58,442 nt of DNA. It comes from Marinomonas ushuaiensis DSM 15871 (GTDB lineage Bacteria > Pseudomonadota > Gammaproteobacteria > Pseudomonadales > Marinomonadaceae). The notes below the pieces were generated by a model. The model was not told where the DNA came from. It did not search any database and saw only the letters and a program-made list of their open reading frames with translations. The DNA lies in contig NZ_JAMB01000016.1 in NCBI RefSeq assembly GCF_000521805.1, positions 1 through 58,442 on the forward strand, read 5' to 3'. Shown here in pieces: positions 1 through 8,989 of the stretch (the stretch's first letter is position 1; every line of letters begins with the position of its first letter). The translations under genes were made by a program, and so were the position numbers.

Positions 1-30
1 TTGGTCACAGATTCGCCACATTGAATTTTA
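1..30. repeat. Left copy of 30-bp terminal direct repeat (candidate att site)
   Basis: These 30 bases, starting TTGGTCACAG and ending TTGAATTTTA, are identical to the last 30 bases of the window. Such a pair is expected for attL/attR of an integrase-borne element, and an integrase gene lies 3.4 kb inside the right copy. The alternative is that the window was cut at a repeat for another reason, or is a circular contig with overlapping ends. Confidence 0.7.
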
Positions 31-258
31 TGACCGTTCTGCCTTTTTTTGCTGCGGATTTAGAAAAGGTTTAAAAATGATGACATTTATTATCAGAAGG
101 AAGAATTAAATCAACCAGATAGTTGAATCAAGTGCGTACAAGTAAATAAATGAATATATGATTCGAATAATTTACGGCCAAAACACGACTAAATTCAATT
201 GTAATAATGAAAGTAAAGTACTGATATAAAAGGATATTTTTTAAGATTTAATCTGAAA
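31..258. other. Gene-free left flank
   Basis: I see no coding region, RNA gene or clear promoter here. The stretch is AT-rich and lies between the left terminal repeat and the decayed tRNA copy. Confidence 0.5.
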
Positions 259-303
259 TGGTTGCGGGAGCACTTTTCTTAACTAAAGAGTGAACCTACG
301 ACT
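259..303 (-). pseudogene. Decayed tRNA-fMet 3' fragment
   Basis: Positions 259-272 match the 3' acceptor end of the neighbouring tRNA-fMet genes exactly (14 bases, including the CCA complement). After an unrelated stretch of about 19 bases, 292-302 match the T-arm region. The rest of the tRNA is absent. It reads as a broken extra copy of the tandem array, or as a scar of an integration at a tRNA 3' end. Confidence 0.55.
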
Positions 304-334
304 TGTGGAATTGGTTTTTGAATTTTACTAGAAA

Positions 335-411
<77 letters not shown>

Positions 412-492
412 ACATGATAAGTTATTGATATATATAACTTATTTTTAGAAATGTAAGATAAGACATTGTGACCAAACTAGACTTATTATAGT

Positions 493-569
<77 letters not shown>

Positions 570-644
570 ACATACTAAGCTATTGATATAGTTTAGATTT
601 TTATCTTTTTTAACATTGAATTGTTGTGACCAAATTAACATGTA

Positions 645-721
<77 letters not shown>

Positions 722-766
722 ACAAATTAATTTTCTATATATCACTAACAATTTCATTCGATTAGT

Positions 767-804
767 TGGTTGCGGGAGCCGGATTCGAACCTTCGGGTTA
801 TGAG
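767..804 (-). pseudogene. Truncated tRNA-fMet remnant
   Basis: The plus-strand sequence matches the 3' end of copy 3 through the T arm, lacks seven bases of the T stem, continues through the anticodon-side CTTCGGGTTATGAG, and then diverges. The D arm and 5' acceptor half are missing, so it cannot be functional. With the fragment at 259-303, decayed copies bracket the three intact genes. Confidence 0.7.
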
Positions 805-1344
805 GATCATGTTGATAGCCAACTTTATTTTACCTTAAATCACAATTGGAATTTTTATTTTGATAATGCTTTTAAAACAATAACTTAAATTTTCAATGAT
901 TTCACAAAATTTCATTTCAAGCAGAAATCAAAACAGAAAAATGAAATTTTTAATTTTTTTATGGAGAGCAACGGTCACAAATATAGCTATATATCACCTA
1001 CCCTCATTAAGCTATTGAGAGTGCTTCGGGTAGTAAAAAGAGGTTAGGCACCCCAGAAAATGTAACTACATCCACTGCGGCGTTTAAGATGACTTATCAA
1101 CCGGGAGTTTACGAAGGGTACCTATTATTGGAGCAAGAACAGGACTAAAGAGTAATCTGACATAAAAGATGCTGTGACCCAAACAATGACTGTTGAAGTT
1201 CTACAATATAGAGCAATAGTGAATAAATCAGGCACATAACACTCACTAAAGTTGGCGACTGTGTTTTTCGTTACTTATTGAACAGTACAGTATTGCGGTA
1301 AGCCAAAACGCAGGCTTATTATGTGAATATTTTGATAAAGGGCC
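805..1344. other. 540-bp region without a recognised gene
   Basis: No gene is supported here. One stretch, 1011-1148 on the plus strand, stays open for 45 codons after a stop and looks protein-like at its end (TYQPGVYEGYLLLEQEQD then stop). It has no credible start and may be the tail of a lost gene or chance. The rest is AT-rich. Confidence 0.4.
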
Positions 1345-2361
1345 CTAGCATGTATCCCCCTTTATCAATTCAAAGCCTACATCGATACAAGACTCACCTT
1401 CAGGATAACTAGCCAGGCTTGGATCTACTAAATAATTACCAGCTTTCCAGCCCATCTCATACCTAGGAGTGCGTACTGTAGTTAACTGAATAGGAAATGC
1501 ATCTAAGAAAGGAAGACCGTTAAACCCAGCCAAAGCTATATCCTCCGGAGTTCTAATTCCATTAGAGATACAATACATTAACCCCCCTGCAGCTAAATCA
1601 TCATTAGCATAATAAATAGCATCTGGTTTATCGCTCGATTGAAGTATTTTCTCAGTAACACTTAACCCACCAGCTAATGAAGATGGCAATGTGCTAATTT
1701 CGGTCGAAATTAAAGTTGCTTCAGCTTCATTTAAAGCCTCTATGAACCCCTCAAAACGCTTAAGAGCTCTTAAGTCTCTCCCTCCTTGACTCCCTACATA
1801 TATAAAGCGTCTGTGCCCTTTTGATAACATATATTCTGCTGTTTTTTTGCCAGCATCTTTATGAGACAAGCCGAAAGCAATTGAAATAGGCGTACTTTCA
1901 ACATCCATAATTTCTGCGACACGGATTCCAGAAGAAATAATTGCTTTACGCGTCGCCTCAGAATGCTCTATACCTGCTAACACAATGCCATAGGGTCTCC
2001 AAGACAGTAGGTCTTGAACGAGTTTTTCTTCAGACTCTTGTGAGTATTCAGTCACACCAAAGACAGGTCTAAAACCATGAATAGTAACTGCGTCAGTAAT
2101 TCCTGTTAAGACATCAGTAAATACAGAGTTAGCAAGAGATGGGAGCACTACAGCAATTAAGTGAGTATTTTCAGACCGTAAACCATAGGCCAATCGATTT
2201 TGTACATATCCAATTTCTTGAGCTGCAGCTTCCACTTTCAGCTTAACGTCCTCTGATACATAGCCTTTACCACTTATAGCGCGTGATACAGTCATCTGAC
2301 TTACTCCCGCACGATGCGCCACATCAACCATTGTAGGGCGTGCATTTTTTTTTATTTTCAC
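1345..2361 (-). CDS. LacI/GntR-family transcriptional regulator
   Basis: A repressor of the LacI family, 338 residues, which is the usual length. The N-terminal helix-turn-helix is clear: VDVAHRAGVSQMTVSRAI at about residues 12-29, followed by the hinge-helix region ending NRLAYGLRS. The rest is a periplasmic-binding-protein-like effector domain (for example YVGSQGGRDLR and YYANDDLAAGG). The gene is transcribed away from the sugar-acid operon starting at 2505, and two LacI-type operators lie in the shared intergenic region. It most likely represses that operon until the sugar acid or a pathway intermediate binds. The ligand is inferred from the neighbours only. Confidence 0.93.
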   Translation of the reverse strand: MKIKKNARPTMVDVAHRAGVSQMTVSRAISGKGYVSEDVKLKVEAAAQEIGYVQNRLAYGLRSENTHLIAVVLPSLANSVFTDVLTGITDAVTIHGFRPVFGVTEYSQESEEKLVQDLLSWRPYGIVLAGIEHSEATRKAIISSGIRVAEIMDVESTPISIAFGLSHKDAGKKTAEYMLSKGHRRFIYVGSQGGRDLRALKRFEGFIEALNEAEATLISTEISTLPSSLAGGLSVTEKILQSSDKPDAIYYANDDLAAGGLMYCISNGIRTPEDIALAGFNGLPFLDAFPIQLTTVRTPRYEMGWKAGNYLVDPSLASYPEGESCIDVGFELIKGDTC

Positions 2362-2413
2362 TCGAGTCTAGTCCTTTTCATTTGAAAATTTGACTAAAAA
2401 ATAGTCTCACCTC

Positions 2414-2465
2414 TTGACTTATATTAACGTAAACATTAAAAATGTCTCTGTGTTAACGTAAACAT
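2414..2465 (+). promoter_or_regulatory. Promoter of the sugar-acid operon with two LacI-type operators
   Basis: A -35 TTGACT (2414-2419) and a -10-like TAAAAA (2437-2442) are spaced 17 bp. The 13-bp sequence TTAACGTAAACAT occurs twice, at 2424-2436 inside the promoter spacer and at 2453-2465 just after the expected start site. The second copy, extended as TGTTAACGTAAACA, is a near-palindrome centred on CG, the standard LacI-family operator form. Spacing of 29 bp is close to three helical turns. I infer repression by the divergent regulator, which would also control its own gene. Confidence 0.75.
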
Positions 2466-2504
2466 AAGCATAAAAATAAACCATACGCACAGTGAGAATT
2501 CAAA

Positions 2505-3584
2505 ATGAAAAAACTATTACTTGGTTTGTCTATAGCGACAATTGCCACCTCAAGCGCTTTCGCAGAAACATATCATCCTGAATGTTTTGTACCTGCTCCT
2601 GGAACAAGCATCATCGAAAAATCAGCCAAAGAAGGTCCCTACAAAATTGCCTTCGTAAACGGTTTTGCTGGAAATGATTGGCGTATTGCAGCTATCCAAG
2701 CTTCAAAAGCATGGGCTGCACGTCCAGAAAATGCCGCAAACATTGAAAAGTTCACCGTAGTTTCCGTAGGGAATGATAGCTCAGCTCAAATTGCTGCCAT
2801 CGATAATTTCATTGCTGCAGGTTATGACGCTATTACATTTATAGCAGTCAATCCAACAGCATTTGAGCCTGTAATTCGAAGAGCAGAAAGAGCTGGAACG
2901 GTTTTAGTGCCATTCGATAACGTATTAGATTCAGATAAAATAGTTCAGATTAATGAAAGTCAGTTTGCTCTAGGTAAACTAAAAGCTCAGACAGTGATGG
3001 ATGAGTTGGGTGGCACTGCGAAAAAAATATTAATGGTAAATGGCTTGCCTGGTAATGCAACAGACAGGGATCGCCGGCTTGGAATGATGAGCGTGCTTGA
3101 AAAAGTCGATGGCTTAGATATAGTTGAAGTTGTTGGTAATTGGGATACTGGTACAAGTCAAAAAGTAGTTGCCGACGCATTAGCAACTCATGGTCAGTTT
3201 GACGCGGTTGTATCACAGCACGGCTCAGCTGGAACAATTAATGCTTTGCAAGCAGCAAATCATCCGATTGTACCGATGGGGGTTGATGGTGAGAATGGTG
3301 TTCGTATGCTAATGGCTGACCTCAAGATTCCAGGCGTATCTGCGGCACAAGCACCTGCAATGTCTGCAGTTGCATTAGAAGCTGCTGTTTCTTTACTACA
3401 AGGACATTCACTCCCACAAACTGTTTACTTACCTATCCCTCAAGTAAAATCTAAAAACCTTCAGGCTGGCGTAAATTATTTCCCTGATCTACCTAAATCC
3501 TTCAATACTGGAACTGGTTTCCCTAGTTGCTTTAAACCCTTCTCACCTCAAGAACTACTTGGTCAAAGTATCGATAACACTTGA
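2505..3584 (+). CDS. Periplasmic sugar(-acid) binding protein of an ABC importer
   Basis: The solute-binding component of a carbohydrate ABC importer, 359 residues. A signal peptide is evident (MKKLLLGLSIATIATSSAFA, likely cleaved after residue 20). The body is a type I periplasmic binding fold of the ribose/galactose class: FVNGFAGNDWR near residues 50-60, PFDNVLDSD near 139-147, and a hinge-like PMGVDGENG near 257-265. It is the first gene of the operon and is separated from the ATPase gene by a stable hairpin, a common arrangement that keeps binding-protein mRNA abundant. The substrate is inferred from the downstream enzymes to be a four-carbon sugar acid or lactone. Confidence 0.9.
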   Translation: MKKLLLGLSIATIATSSAFAETYHPECFVPAPGTSIIEKSAKEGPYKIAFVNGFAGNDWRIAAIQASKAWAARPENAANIEKFTVVSVGNDSSAQIAAIDNFIAAGYDAITFIAVNPTAFEPVIRRAERAGTVLVPFDNVLDSDKIVQINESQFALGKLKAQTVMDELGGTAKKILMVNGLPGNATDRDRRLGMMSVLEKVDGLDIVEVVGNWDTGTSQKVVADALATHGQFDAVVSQHGSAGTINALQAANHPIVPMGVDGENGVRMLMADLKIPGVSAAQAPAMSAVALEAAVSLLQGHSLPQTVYLPIPQVKSKNLQAGVNYFPDLPKSFNTGTGFPSCFKPFSPQELLGQSIDNT

Positions 3585-3590
3585 GATAAG

Positions 3591-3632
3591 TTAATGCGTA
3601 GCAGCGATATTAAAAAAGCTGCTACGCATTAA
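3591..3632 (+). terminator. Intercistronic hairpin after the binding-protein gene
   Basis: A perfect 15-bp stem (TTAATGCGTAGCAGC pairing with GCTGCTACGCATTAA) has a 12-base A-rich loop. No T run follows, so it is more likely an mRNA-stabilising or partial-termination element than a full terminator. Confidence 0.7.
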
Positions 3633-3700
3633 ATGTGCCTGATACGTAATCAATGATTACTCAAATTCTGCTCTCGCATTTAAAAGAAGTAGGTTTCAAT

Positions 3701-5215
3701 ATGGTTTTATCCTCTACTCCAGTAGTACGCCTTTCTGGTGTAAGCAAAACTTATGGTTCAACAAAAGCTCTTACTGAGGTGGACTTTTCCTGTTTTAGTG
3801 GTGAAGTACATGCAATTCTGGGGGAAAACGGCGCAGGCAAATCAACACTAATCAAGTTGATTGCAGGCGTTGTTCAACCTACGGAAGGCAAGATAACTGT
3901 TAACGGTAAAGAGTTAGTATTAAAGAATCCATCTATAGCTACGTCTCACGGCTTAGTTTGTATGTTTCAAGAATTATCATTAGTTCCAGACCTGTCCGTT
4001 CGAGAAAATATAATGCTTGGGGCTCCAGGAACAGGATTTGGTTGGTTAAACTCAAAGGTTGTTCCTCAAGCAGAATCAATTCTAGAACAGATTGATGGTG
4101 CGCATATACGAATGAGTATGCGAGTCGCCGATTTAACTTTGGCTGAGCGTCAGCAGGTTGAAATTGCTAAAGCTTTAACACGAAACCCAAAGCTCCTTAT
4201 TCTAGATGAATCAACTTCTGCTCTTAATTCTTCTGTCGTAGAAAAAGTATTTAAACTCATTAGAAAGCAGCGTGAACTTGGCGTTGGCGTTCTATTCATT
4301 TCACACCGGTTCCATGAAATAGAAGCTCTTGCGGACCGAATTTCAATTTTTCGTAATGGTCAATATGTCGAAACCTTTGATAATGGAGCTTTCGACTATG
4401 GCTATATTATTAGCAGAATGGTAGGTCAACGCATTGACGATATTTTCCCACCAAAGAAAGTTTTTAATACTGAAGCTGAAGAAGTATTAAAGCTAGATTC
4501 CTATAGCTGGAAAGGTGGATTCAACAATGTATCAATCACTCTGCGTCAGGGTCAAATAACAGGCTTTGGGGGATTAGATGGTCAAGGACAAAATGAAGTT
4601 TTATTGGGGCTGTTTGGTTTACTGAAAAACACCGCAGGTGAGATACAAATTGCTGGTCATTCCGTAAAGATCACACATCCGAAACAGGCTAAGGCACCTG
4701 ACTTAGGTATTGCCCTAGTACCAGAAGATAGAAAGACTGAGGGCCTGGTACTGGAACAGAGCATTGCTCGTAATCTAGAGTTATCAGCCCTTGGAACTAA
4801 AGGAGTTAATGCATTAGATCCAACCATTTATCAAACTTTCTTAGAAGCACTTGAGCTTAAATGTAATAGCTTAGACCAACCAGTTTCTCAACTATCTGGT
4901 GGTAATCAACAAAAGGTCGCATTAGCAAAATGGCTAGCTCTTAACCCCCGTTGCCTTTTATTGGCAGACCCTACTAGGGGGATTGACGTAAAAACTAAGA
5001 CTCAGATATACGCCCTATTACGGCGGCTCGCAGACAGTGGAATAGCAGTATTGTTGTTATCTACTGATTTTGAGGAATTGATTCACCTTTGTGATGACGC
5101 CCATATTTTTTATGACGGAGAAATTGTATCTCATCTAAAAGGGTCTGAACTGACAGCCGAAAATATTATAGCGGCATCATTAAACATTCAAACAGGGGGT
5201 GAAGTTCATGGGTGA
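3701..5215 (+). CDS. Sugar ABC importer ATPase with two nucleotide-binding domains
   Basis: An RbsA/MglA-type fused ATPase of 504 residues from the chosen start. The first domain has Walker A GENGAGKST (41-49) and Walker B ILDESTSAL. The second has a degenerate Walker A region (GFGGLDGQGQNE), as is usual in this family, and a normal signature LSGGNQQK. The open frame reaches back to 3653, but an ATG at 3701 has a better upstream purine-rich site and the usual N-terminus for the family. It energises uptake with the two permeases that follow; the next gene overlaps its end. Confidence 0.92.
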   Translation: MVLSSTPVVRLSGVSKTYGSTKALTEVDFSCFSGEVHAILGENGAGKSTLIKLIAGVVQPTEGKITVNGKELVLKNPSIATSHGLVCMFQELSLVPDLSVRENIMLGAPGTGFGWLNSKVVPQAESILEQIDGAHIRMSMRVADLTLAERQQVEIAKALTRNPKLLILDESTSALNSSVVEKVFKLIRKQRELGVGVLFISHRFHEIEALADRISIFRNGQYVETFDNGAFDYGYIISRMVGQRIDDIFPPKKVFNTEAEEVLKLDSYSWKGGFNNVSITLRQGQITGFGGLDGQGQNEVLLGLFGLLKNTAGEIQIAGHSVKITHPKQAKAPDLGIALVPEDRKTEGLVLEQSIARNLELSALGTKGVNALDPTIYQTFLEALELKCNSLDQPVSQLSGGNQQKVALAKWLALNPRCLLLADPTRGIDVKTKTQIYALLRRLADSGIAVLLLSTDFEELIHLCDDAHIFYDGEIVSHLKGSELTAENIIAASLNIQTGGEVHG

Positions 5216-6173
5216 TATTTGGCGTTCAAATCAACGTGAGGTAATCGCAGTTATTGTACTAGCAATACTGCTAACACTCTATTTCTCAACTCATCCAAGC
5301 GGGCCAACAACTTATGTCATGACTATCTGGGCGAATCAGTGTTTGATTCTAGGTTTAGCTGCAATCGCTCAATTTTTTGCAGTAATTGTTCGCGGTATTG
5401 ACCTGTCCGTTGGGGCAGTGATGGCTTTAACTAACTGCATAGCATCATATCTGATAATTGGCACTGGCCTAGAAGTAGCAGGTGGCATCTTAGTTGTTTT
5501 AGCGGTCGGGATCACCTGCGGCTTAATCAACGGTATGCTCGTTGTGTTTGGCCGGATTCAGCCTATCGTTGCAACACTTGCTACAGGTAGTTTATTCCTC
5601 GGTATAGCCTTACTACTTAGACCAACTCCAGGTGGTTCAATTGATTACGATATATCTGATGTTATGACATTAGATATATTCGGTATTCCAACTACTCTCA
5701 TTTTTGCACTTGGAATAATTACTTTCTTTTGGCTGCCGTTAAGAAAAACTGGATTAGGTACTGGGCTATACGCTGTTGGCTCTTCTGAACAAGCAGCGTA
5801 TCAGTCTGGTATTTCTGTTGAAAAAGTACGATTGGCATCATTCGCTTTAGGAGGATTCTTTGCTGCTTTAGCTGGACTATTCTTTAGCTTTGTAACCACT
5901 ACTGGTGATGCAGGAATAGGACCTAATTTCACCCTAAATTCCATTGCAGCAGTTGTATTAGGTGGAGTTTTACTACGAGGAGGAATAGGCACTTTAACAG
6001 GGGCTCTTGCTGGTGCTTTCATCTTAAAAACTATCAGTTCGTTAATGTTCTTTTCAGGTTTACCTCCACTAGCCCAACCTCTTCTTGAAGGGCTTATTCT
6101 TGCTGGCGCTATAGCGATTGGTGGAGCTGACGTATTACGAGTTAAGAATCGATTGGAGGTTTTTGGAAAATGA
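5208..6173 (+). CDS. Sugar ABC importer permease, first subunit
   Basis: A membrane subunit of the RbsC class (BPD_transp_2 family), about 321 residues and almost wholly hydrophobic. The family motif appears as VRGIDLSVGAVMAL, and there is a conserved glycine-rich loop near the C-terminus (VVLGGVLLRGGIGT). I prefer the ATG at 5208 over the GTG at 5199, because a strong AGGGGGTG ribosome site ends 7 bases before it. The gene overlaps the ATPase stop by 8 bp and the next permease by 4 bp, so translation is probably coupled. Confidence 0.9.
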   Translation: MGDIWRSNQREVIAVIVLAILLTLYFSTHPSGPTTYVMTIWANQCLILGLAAIAQFFAVIVRGIDLSVGAVMALTNCIASYLIIGTGLEVAGGILVVLAVGITCGLINGMLVVFGRIQPIVATLATGSLFLGIALLLRPTPGGSIDYDISDVMTLDIFGIPTTLIFALGIITFFWLPLRKTGLGTGLYAVGSSEQAAYQSGISVEKVRLASFALGGFFAALAGLFFSFVTTTGDAGIGPNFTLNSIAAVVLGGVLLRGGIGTLTGALAGAFILKTISSLMFFSGLPPLAQPLLEGLILAGAIAIGGADVLRVKNRLEVFGK

Positions 6174-7123
6174 ATAATTTTAAACGATTAATTCCTGATA
6201 TCGATGTACTTGTTCCATATATAGGGACACTACTACTTATTATTACTGGTAGTGTTATTTACCCTCAAATTTTAGGTGTTGATTATCTAGCTCAACAGTT
6301 ACAAATCGCTGCTTTTTTAGGGCTTCTAGCCCTTGGTGCAACTATTGTAATTTTGTTAGGACACATAGATCTTTCTATAGCTTGGGTTCTTACTGGCTCT
6401 GCAATTATTTCAACAGCATTGGTTGGTACCGGTGATCCAATTCTATCAATGCTATCTATTCCTATTGCGCTTATATTTGGTGCAGGTATTGGCATAATAA
6501 ACGGTCTAGGTGTAGCTGTTTTACGAATACCATCAATGGTTTGGACTCTATCGGTCAATTCTATGTTGTTGGGAATATCAGTTGTCTTAACTGGTGGGTT
6601 CAACCCCAAAGGTGAAGCCAGCGACATTATGGTGGCCCTAGCAACAAGCCAAATTTCAGGCTTACCTTTGGCCTTTATAATTTGGATGCTGGTCACTGCA
6701 GCATTAGTGTTACTACTCAAGAAAACAAGCTTTGGCCGCTACCTTTCTTCCGTTGGTTACAATGAAAAAGCCACATTATTATCTGGGGTTTCAACACCTT
6801 CTGTAATTATCGCAGCTTTTTCTATTGCAGGAATTTGCTCTGCTATGGGTGGTGTTCTACTAGCTGGCTATGCTAATCAAGCATATCAATCCATGGGAGA
6901 TCCGTTCTTGCTACCAACCATTGCTGCTGTTGTTATTGGAGGCACTTCAATTCTTGGTGGACGTGGCAGCATTGCAGGAACAGTAGGTGGCGTACTCTTT
7001 ATTACTCTTCTTAATTCCATTCTCTCAGTAATGCAAATTTCAGATGCATGGCGAAGCATCATCTTTGGCCTAATCATTATTACCATGTTGCTCTTTCAAT
7101 CATTAAGAAAGAAGAGGACTTAA
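6170..7123 (+). CDS. Sugar ABC importer permease, second subunit
   Basis: A second RbsC-class permease of 317 residues, so the channel is a heterodimer. The equivalents of the family motifs are GHIDLSIAWVLTG in the N-terminal third and VVIGGTSILGGRGS near the C-terminus. The start ATG overlaps the upstream stop (ATGA), and the lactonase gene begins one base after this stop, which supports one transcript. Confidence 0.9.
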   Translation: MNNFKRLIPDIDVLVPYIGTLLLIITGSVIYPQILGVDYLAQQLQIAAFLGLLALGATIVILLGHIDLSIAWVLTGSAIISTALVGTGDPILSMLSIPIALIFGAGIGIINGLGVAVLRIPSMVWTLSVNSMLLGISVVLTGGFNPKGEASDIMVALATSQISGLPLAFIIWMLVTAALVLLLKKTSFGRYLSSVGYNEKATLLSGVSTPSVIIAAFSIAGICSAMGGVLLAGYANQAYQSMGDPFLLPTIAAVVIGGTSILGGRGSIAGTVGGVLFITLLNSILSVMQISDAWRSIIFGLIIITMLLFQSLRKKRT

Positions 7124-7124
7124 A

Positions 7125-8066
7125 ATGAATCCTTATTATGAAACATTTGACCCTATTTTTAATGAATTAATTAATACCAAAATACAACCAGAGTTAATTG
7201 CTAAAGGCTTTACATGGACAGAGGGACCGGTTTGGCTAAACGGACAACTTTACTTCAATGACATCCCCGCAAAGAGAATGATGAAATGGAGTGATAGTAA
7301 AGGACTTTCAGTCGCTCTTAATAATAATGAATTTGCAAATGGAAACACTCTAGATCTAGAGGGACATATGATCTCCTGTGAACATGGAGGCAGACGAGTA
7401 ATACGTAGGCTTAACCCTGAAAATACTTCGACGATTGAAGTTATAGCAGACAATTATAAAGGCAAAAAATTAAACTCACCTAATGATGTAATTGTAAGAT
7501 CTGATGGTTCCATTTGGTTTACTGACCCGCCTTATGGAATCAATTCTAATGTCGAAGGGTACCCAGCTGAAAGTGAGATTGGTACTAACAATGTCTACTG
7601 TCTATTACCTGACGGCTCATTAGTCGTCGTTGCAACTGATTTCGACAAACCTAATGGTCTAGCATTTTCACCAGATGAATCACGCCTATATATAGCAGAT
7701 TCCGGAGCAATTCGCGGTGCTAGCTTTCCTGATATCGATTACGAACGGCCACATCATATTCGAGTCTTCGACGTTACAGGAACAACCTTAAGTAATGGAC
7801 GTGTATTTTCTGTTATAGAGCCAGGAATACCAGATGGTTTTCGCATTGATCAAGAAGGCCGAGTGTGGACAAGCGCATTAGATGGCATTCGCTGTTTAGA
7901 TTCAACAGGTCGATGCTTAGGGAAAATTCATTTACCAAAACAAACATCTAACCTTTGTTTTGGAGGGGCTCAAGGTACAGAAATGTATATAACCTCATCA
8001 GATAGTGTCTGGAGAGTTCGTACTACTGTCAAAGACGCAGCTCATTTTCATTTAAAAAATAATTAA
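7125..8066 (+). CDS. SMP-30/gluconolactonase-family lactonase
   Basis: A six-bladed beta-propeller lactonase of 313 residues, about the usual length. The metal-site elements are present: TEGPVW near the N-terminus (Glu), SPNDVIV (Asn), KPNGLAFSPDE (Asn) and PDGFRID (Asp). It hydrolyses sugar lactones to aldonic acids. Between an importer and tetronate enzymes, its likely substrate is a four-carbon lactone such as threonolactone or erythronolactone, but that is inference. There is no signal peptide, so it acts in the cytoplasm. Confidence 0.88.
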   Translation: MNPYYETFDPIFNELINTKIQPELIAKGFTWTEGPVWLNGQLYFNDIPAKRMMKWSDSKGLSVALNNNEFANGNTLDLEGHMISCEHGGRRVIRRLNPENTSTIEVIADNYKGKKLNSPNDVIVRSDGSIWFTDPPYGINSNVEGYPAESEIGTNNVYCLLPDGSLVVVATDFDKPNGLAFSPDESRLYIADSGAIRGASFPDIDYERPHHIRVFDVTGTTLSNGRVFSVIEPGIPDGFRIDQEGRVWTSALDGIRCLDSTGRCLGKIHLPKQTSNLCFGGAQGTEMYITSSDSVWRVRTTVKDAAHFHLKNN

Positions 8067-8077
8067 GAGAACTTACT

Positions 8078-8989
8078 ATGCAAAATAAGAAAACAGTCGC
8101 TGTAATAGGTTTAGGATCAATGGGCTATGGTATTGCTCAATCTCTACTTCGTGCGGGTCACAATACTTATGGATACGATATAAACCCTGAAACAGTTTCC
8201 CGCTTTCAATTAGAAGGTGGCTCAAAAGGAAACCTTAAAGATGTGGCCTCTACATTTGATTCTGTAGTAGTCGTTGTTTTAAATTCTGAACAAACTGAAA
8301 CTGTTCTATTTGATAATAAAATTGGAGTTGTTGACCAGCTAAAAGCTGGCTGTGTTATTTTATCCTGCGCTACAGTCGCACCTGAGTTTGCACAGAAAAT
8401 GGAGCTTGAATGCCAGAAAAGAGATGTACACTATCTGGACTCTCCTATTTCAGGAGGATCTAAGAAAGCTGCGAATGGACAGCTAAGTATTATGGCTTCT
8501 GGCACACCTAAAGCATTTTCTGCAGCTCGCCCAGTACTAGACGCAACAGCTTCCACAGTCTTTGAGCTAGGAGATAAAGCCGGAGCAGGGTCAGCAATGA
8601 AAGCTGTAAACCAGTTACTAGCAGGCGTCCATATTGCCGCAATGGCAGAAGCTATTACCTTTGGTATTACTCAAGGCGTTTCACCAAATAAGTTTGTAGA
8701 AGTCATTAGTAAATGTGCAGGAACATCATGGATGCTAGAAAATCGTGCACCGCATATTGCTTCAGGTGACTATACCCCCCACTCTTCTGTAAATATTTGG
8801 CCTAAAGACTTAGGAATCGTGTTGGAAATTGCAAAGTCTGCAAAATTCTCCGCTCCATTAACAGCTGCGGCTATGCAACAATTTTTAGCTGCCTCAGGTT
8901 CAGGCTTAGGTGATGAAGATGATGCTGCAGTAGCAAAAGTGTATGCGCGCAATTCAGGATTAACTCTTCCAGGAGAAAAAAAATGCTAA
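8078..8989 (+). CDS. ltnD: NAD-dependent L-threonate/D-erythronate-type dehydrogenase
   Basis: A beta-hydroxyacid dehydrogenase of 303 residues. It has an N-terminal Rossmann motif (IGLGSMGYGIA, residues 10-20), the substrate motif DSPISGG (121-127), and the catalytic lysine in GSAMKAVNQ (K175). Genes of this family beside a DUF1537 kinase and a class II aldolase are the LtnD/OtnD type, oxidising the C2 hydroxyl of a tetronate to 2-oxo-tetronate. The kinase gene overlaps its end by 7 bp. Stereospecificity cannot be read from sequence; 3-hydroxyisobutyrate dehydrogenase-like is the safe family label. Confidence 0.85.
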   Translation: MQNKKTVAVIGLGSMGYGIAQSLLRAGHNTYGYDINPETVSRFQLEGGSKGNLKDVASTFDSVVVVVLNSEQTETVLFDNKIGVVDQLKAGCVILSCATVAPEFAQKMELECQKRDVHYLDSPISGGSKKAANGQLSIMASGTPKAFSAARPVLDATASTVFELGDKAGAGSAMKAVNQLLAGVHIAAMAEAITFGITQGVSPNKFVEVISKCAGTSWMLENRAPHIASGDYTPHSSVNIWPKDLGIVLEIAKSAKFSAPLTAAAMQQFLAASGSGLGDEDDAAVAKVYARNSGLTLPGEKKC

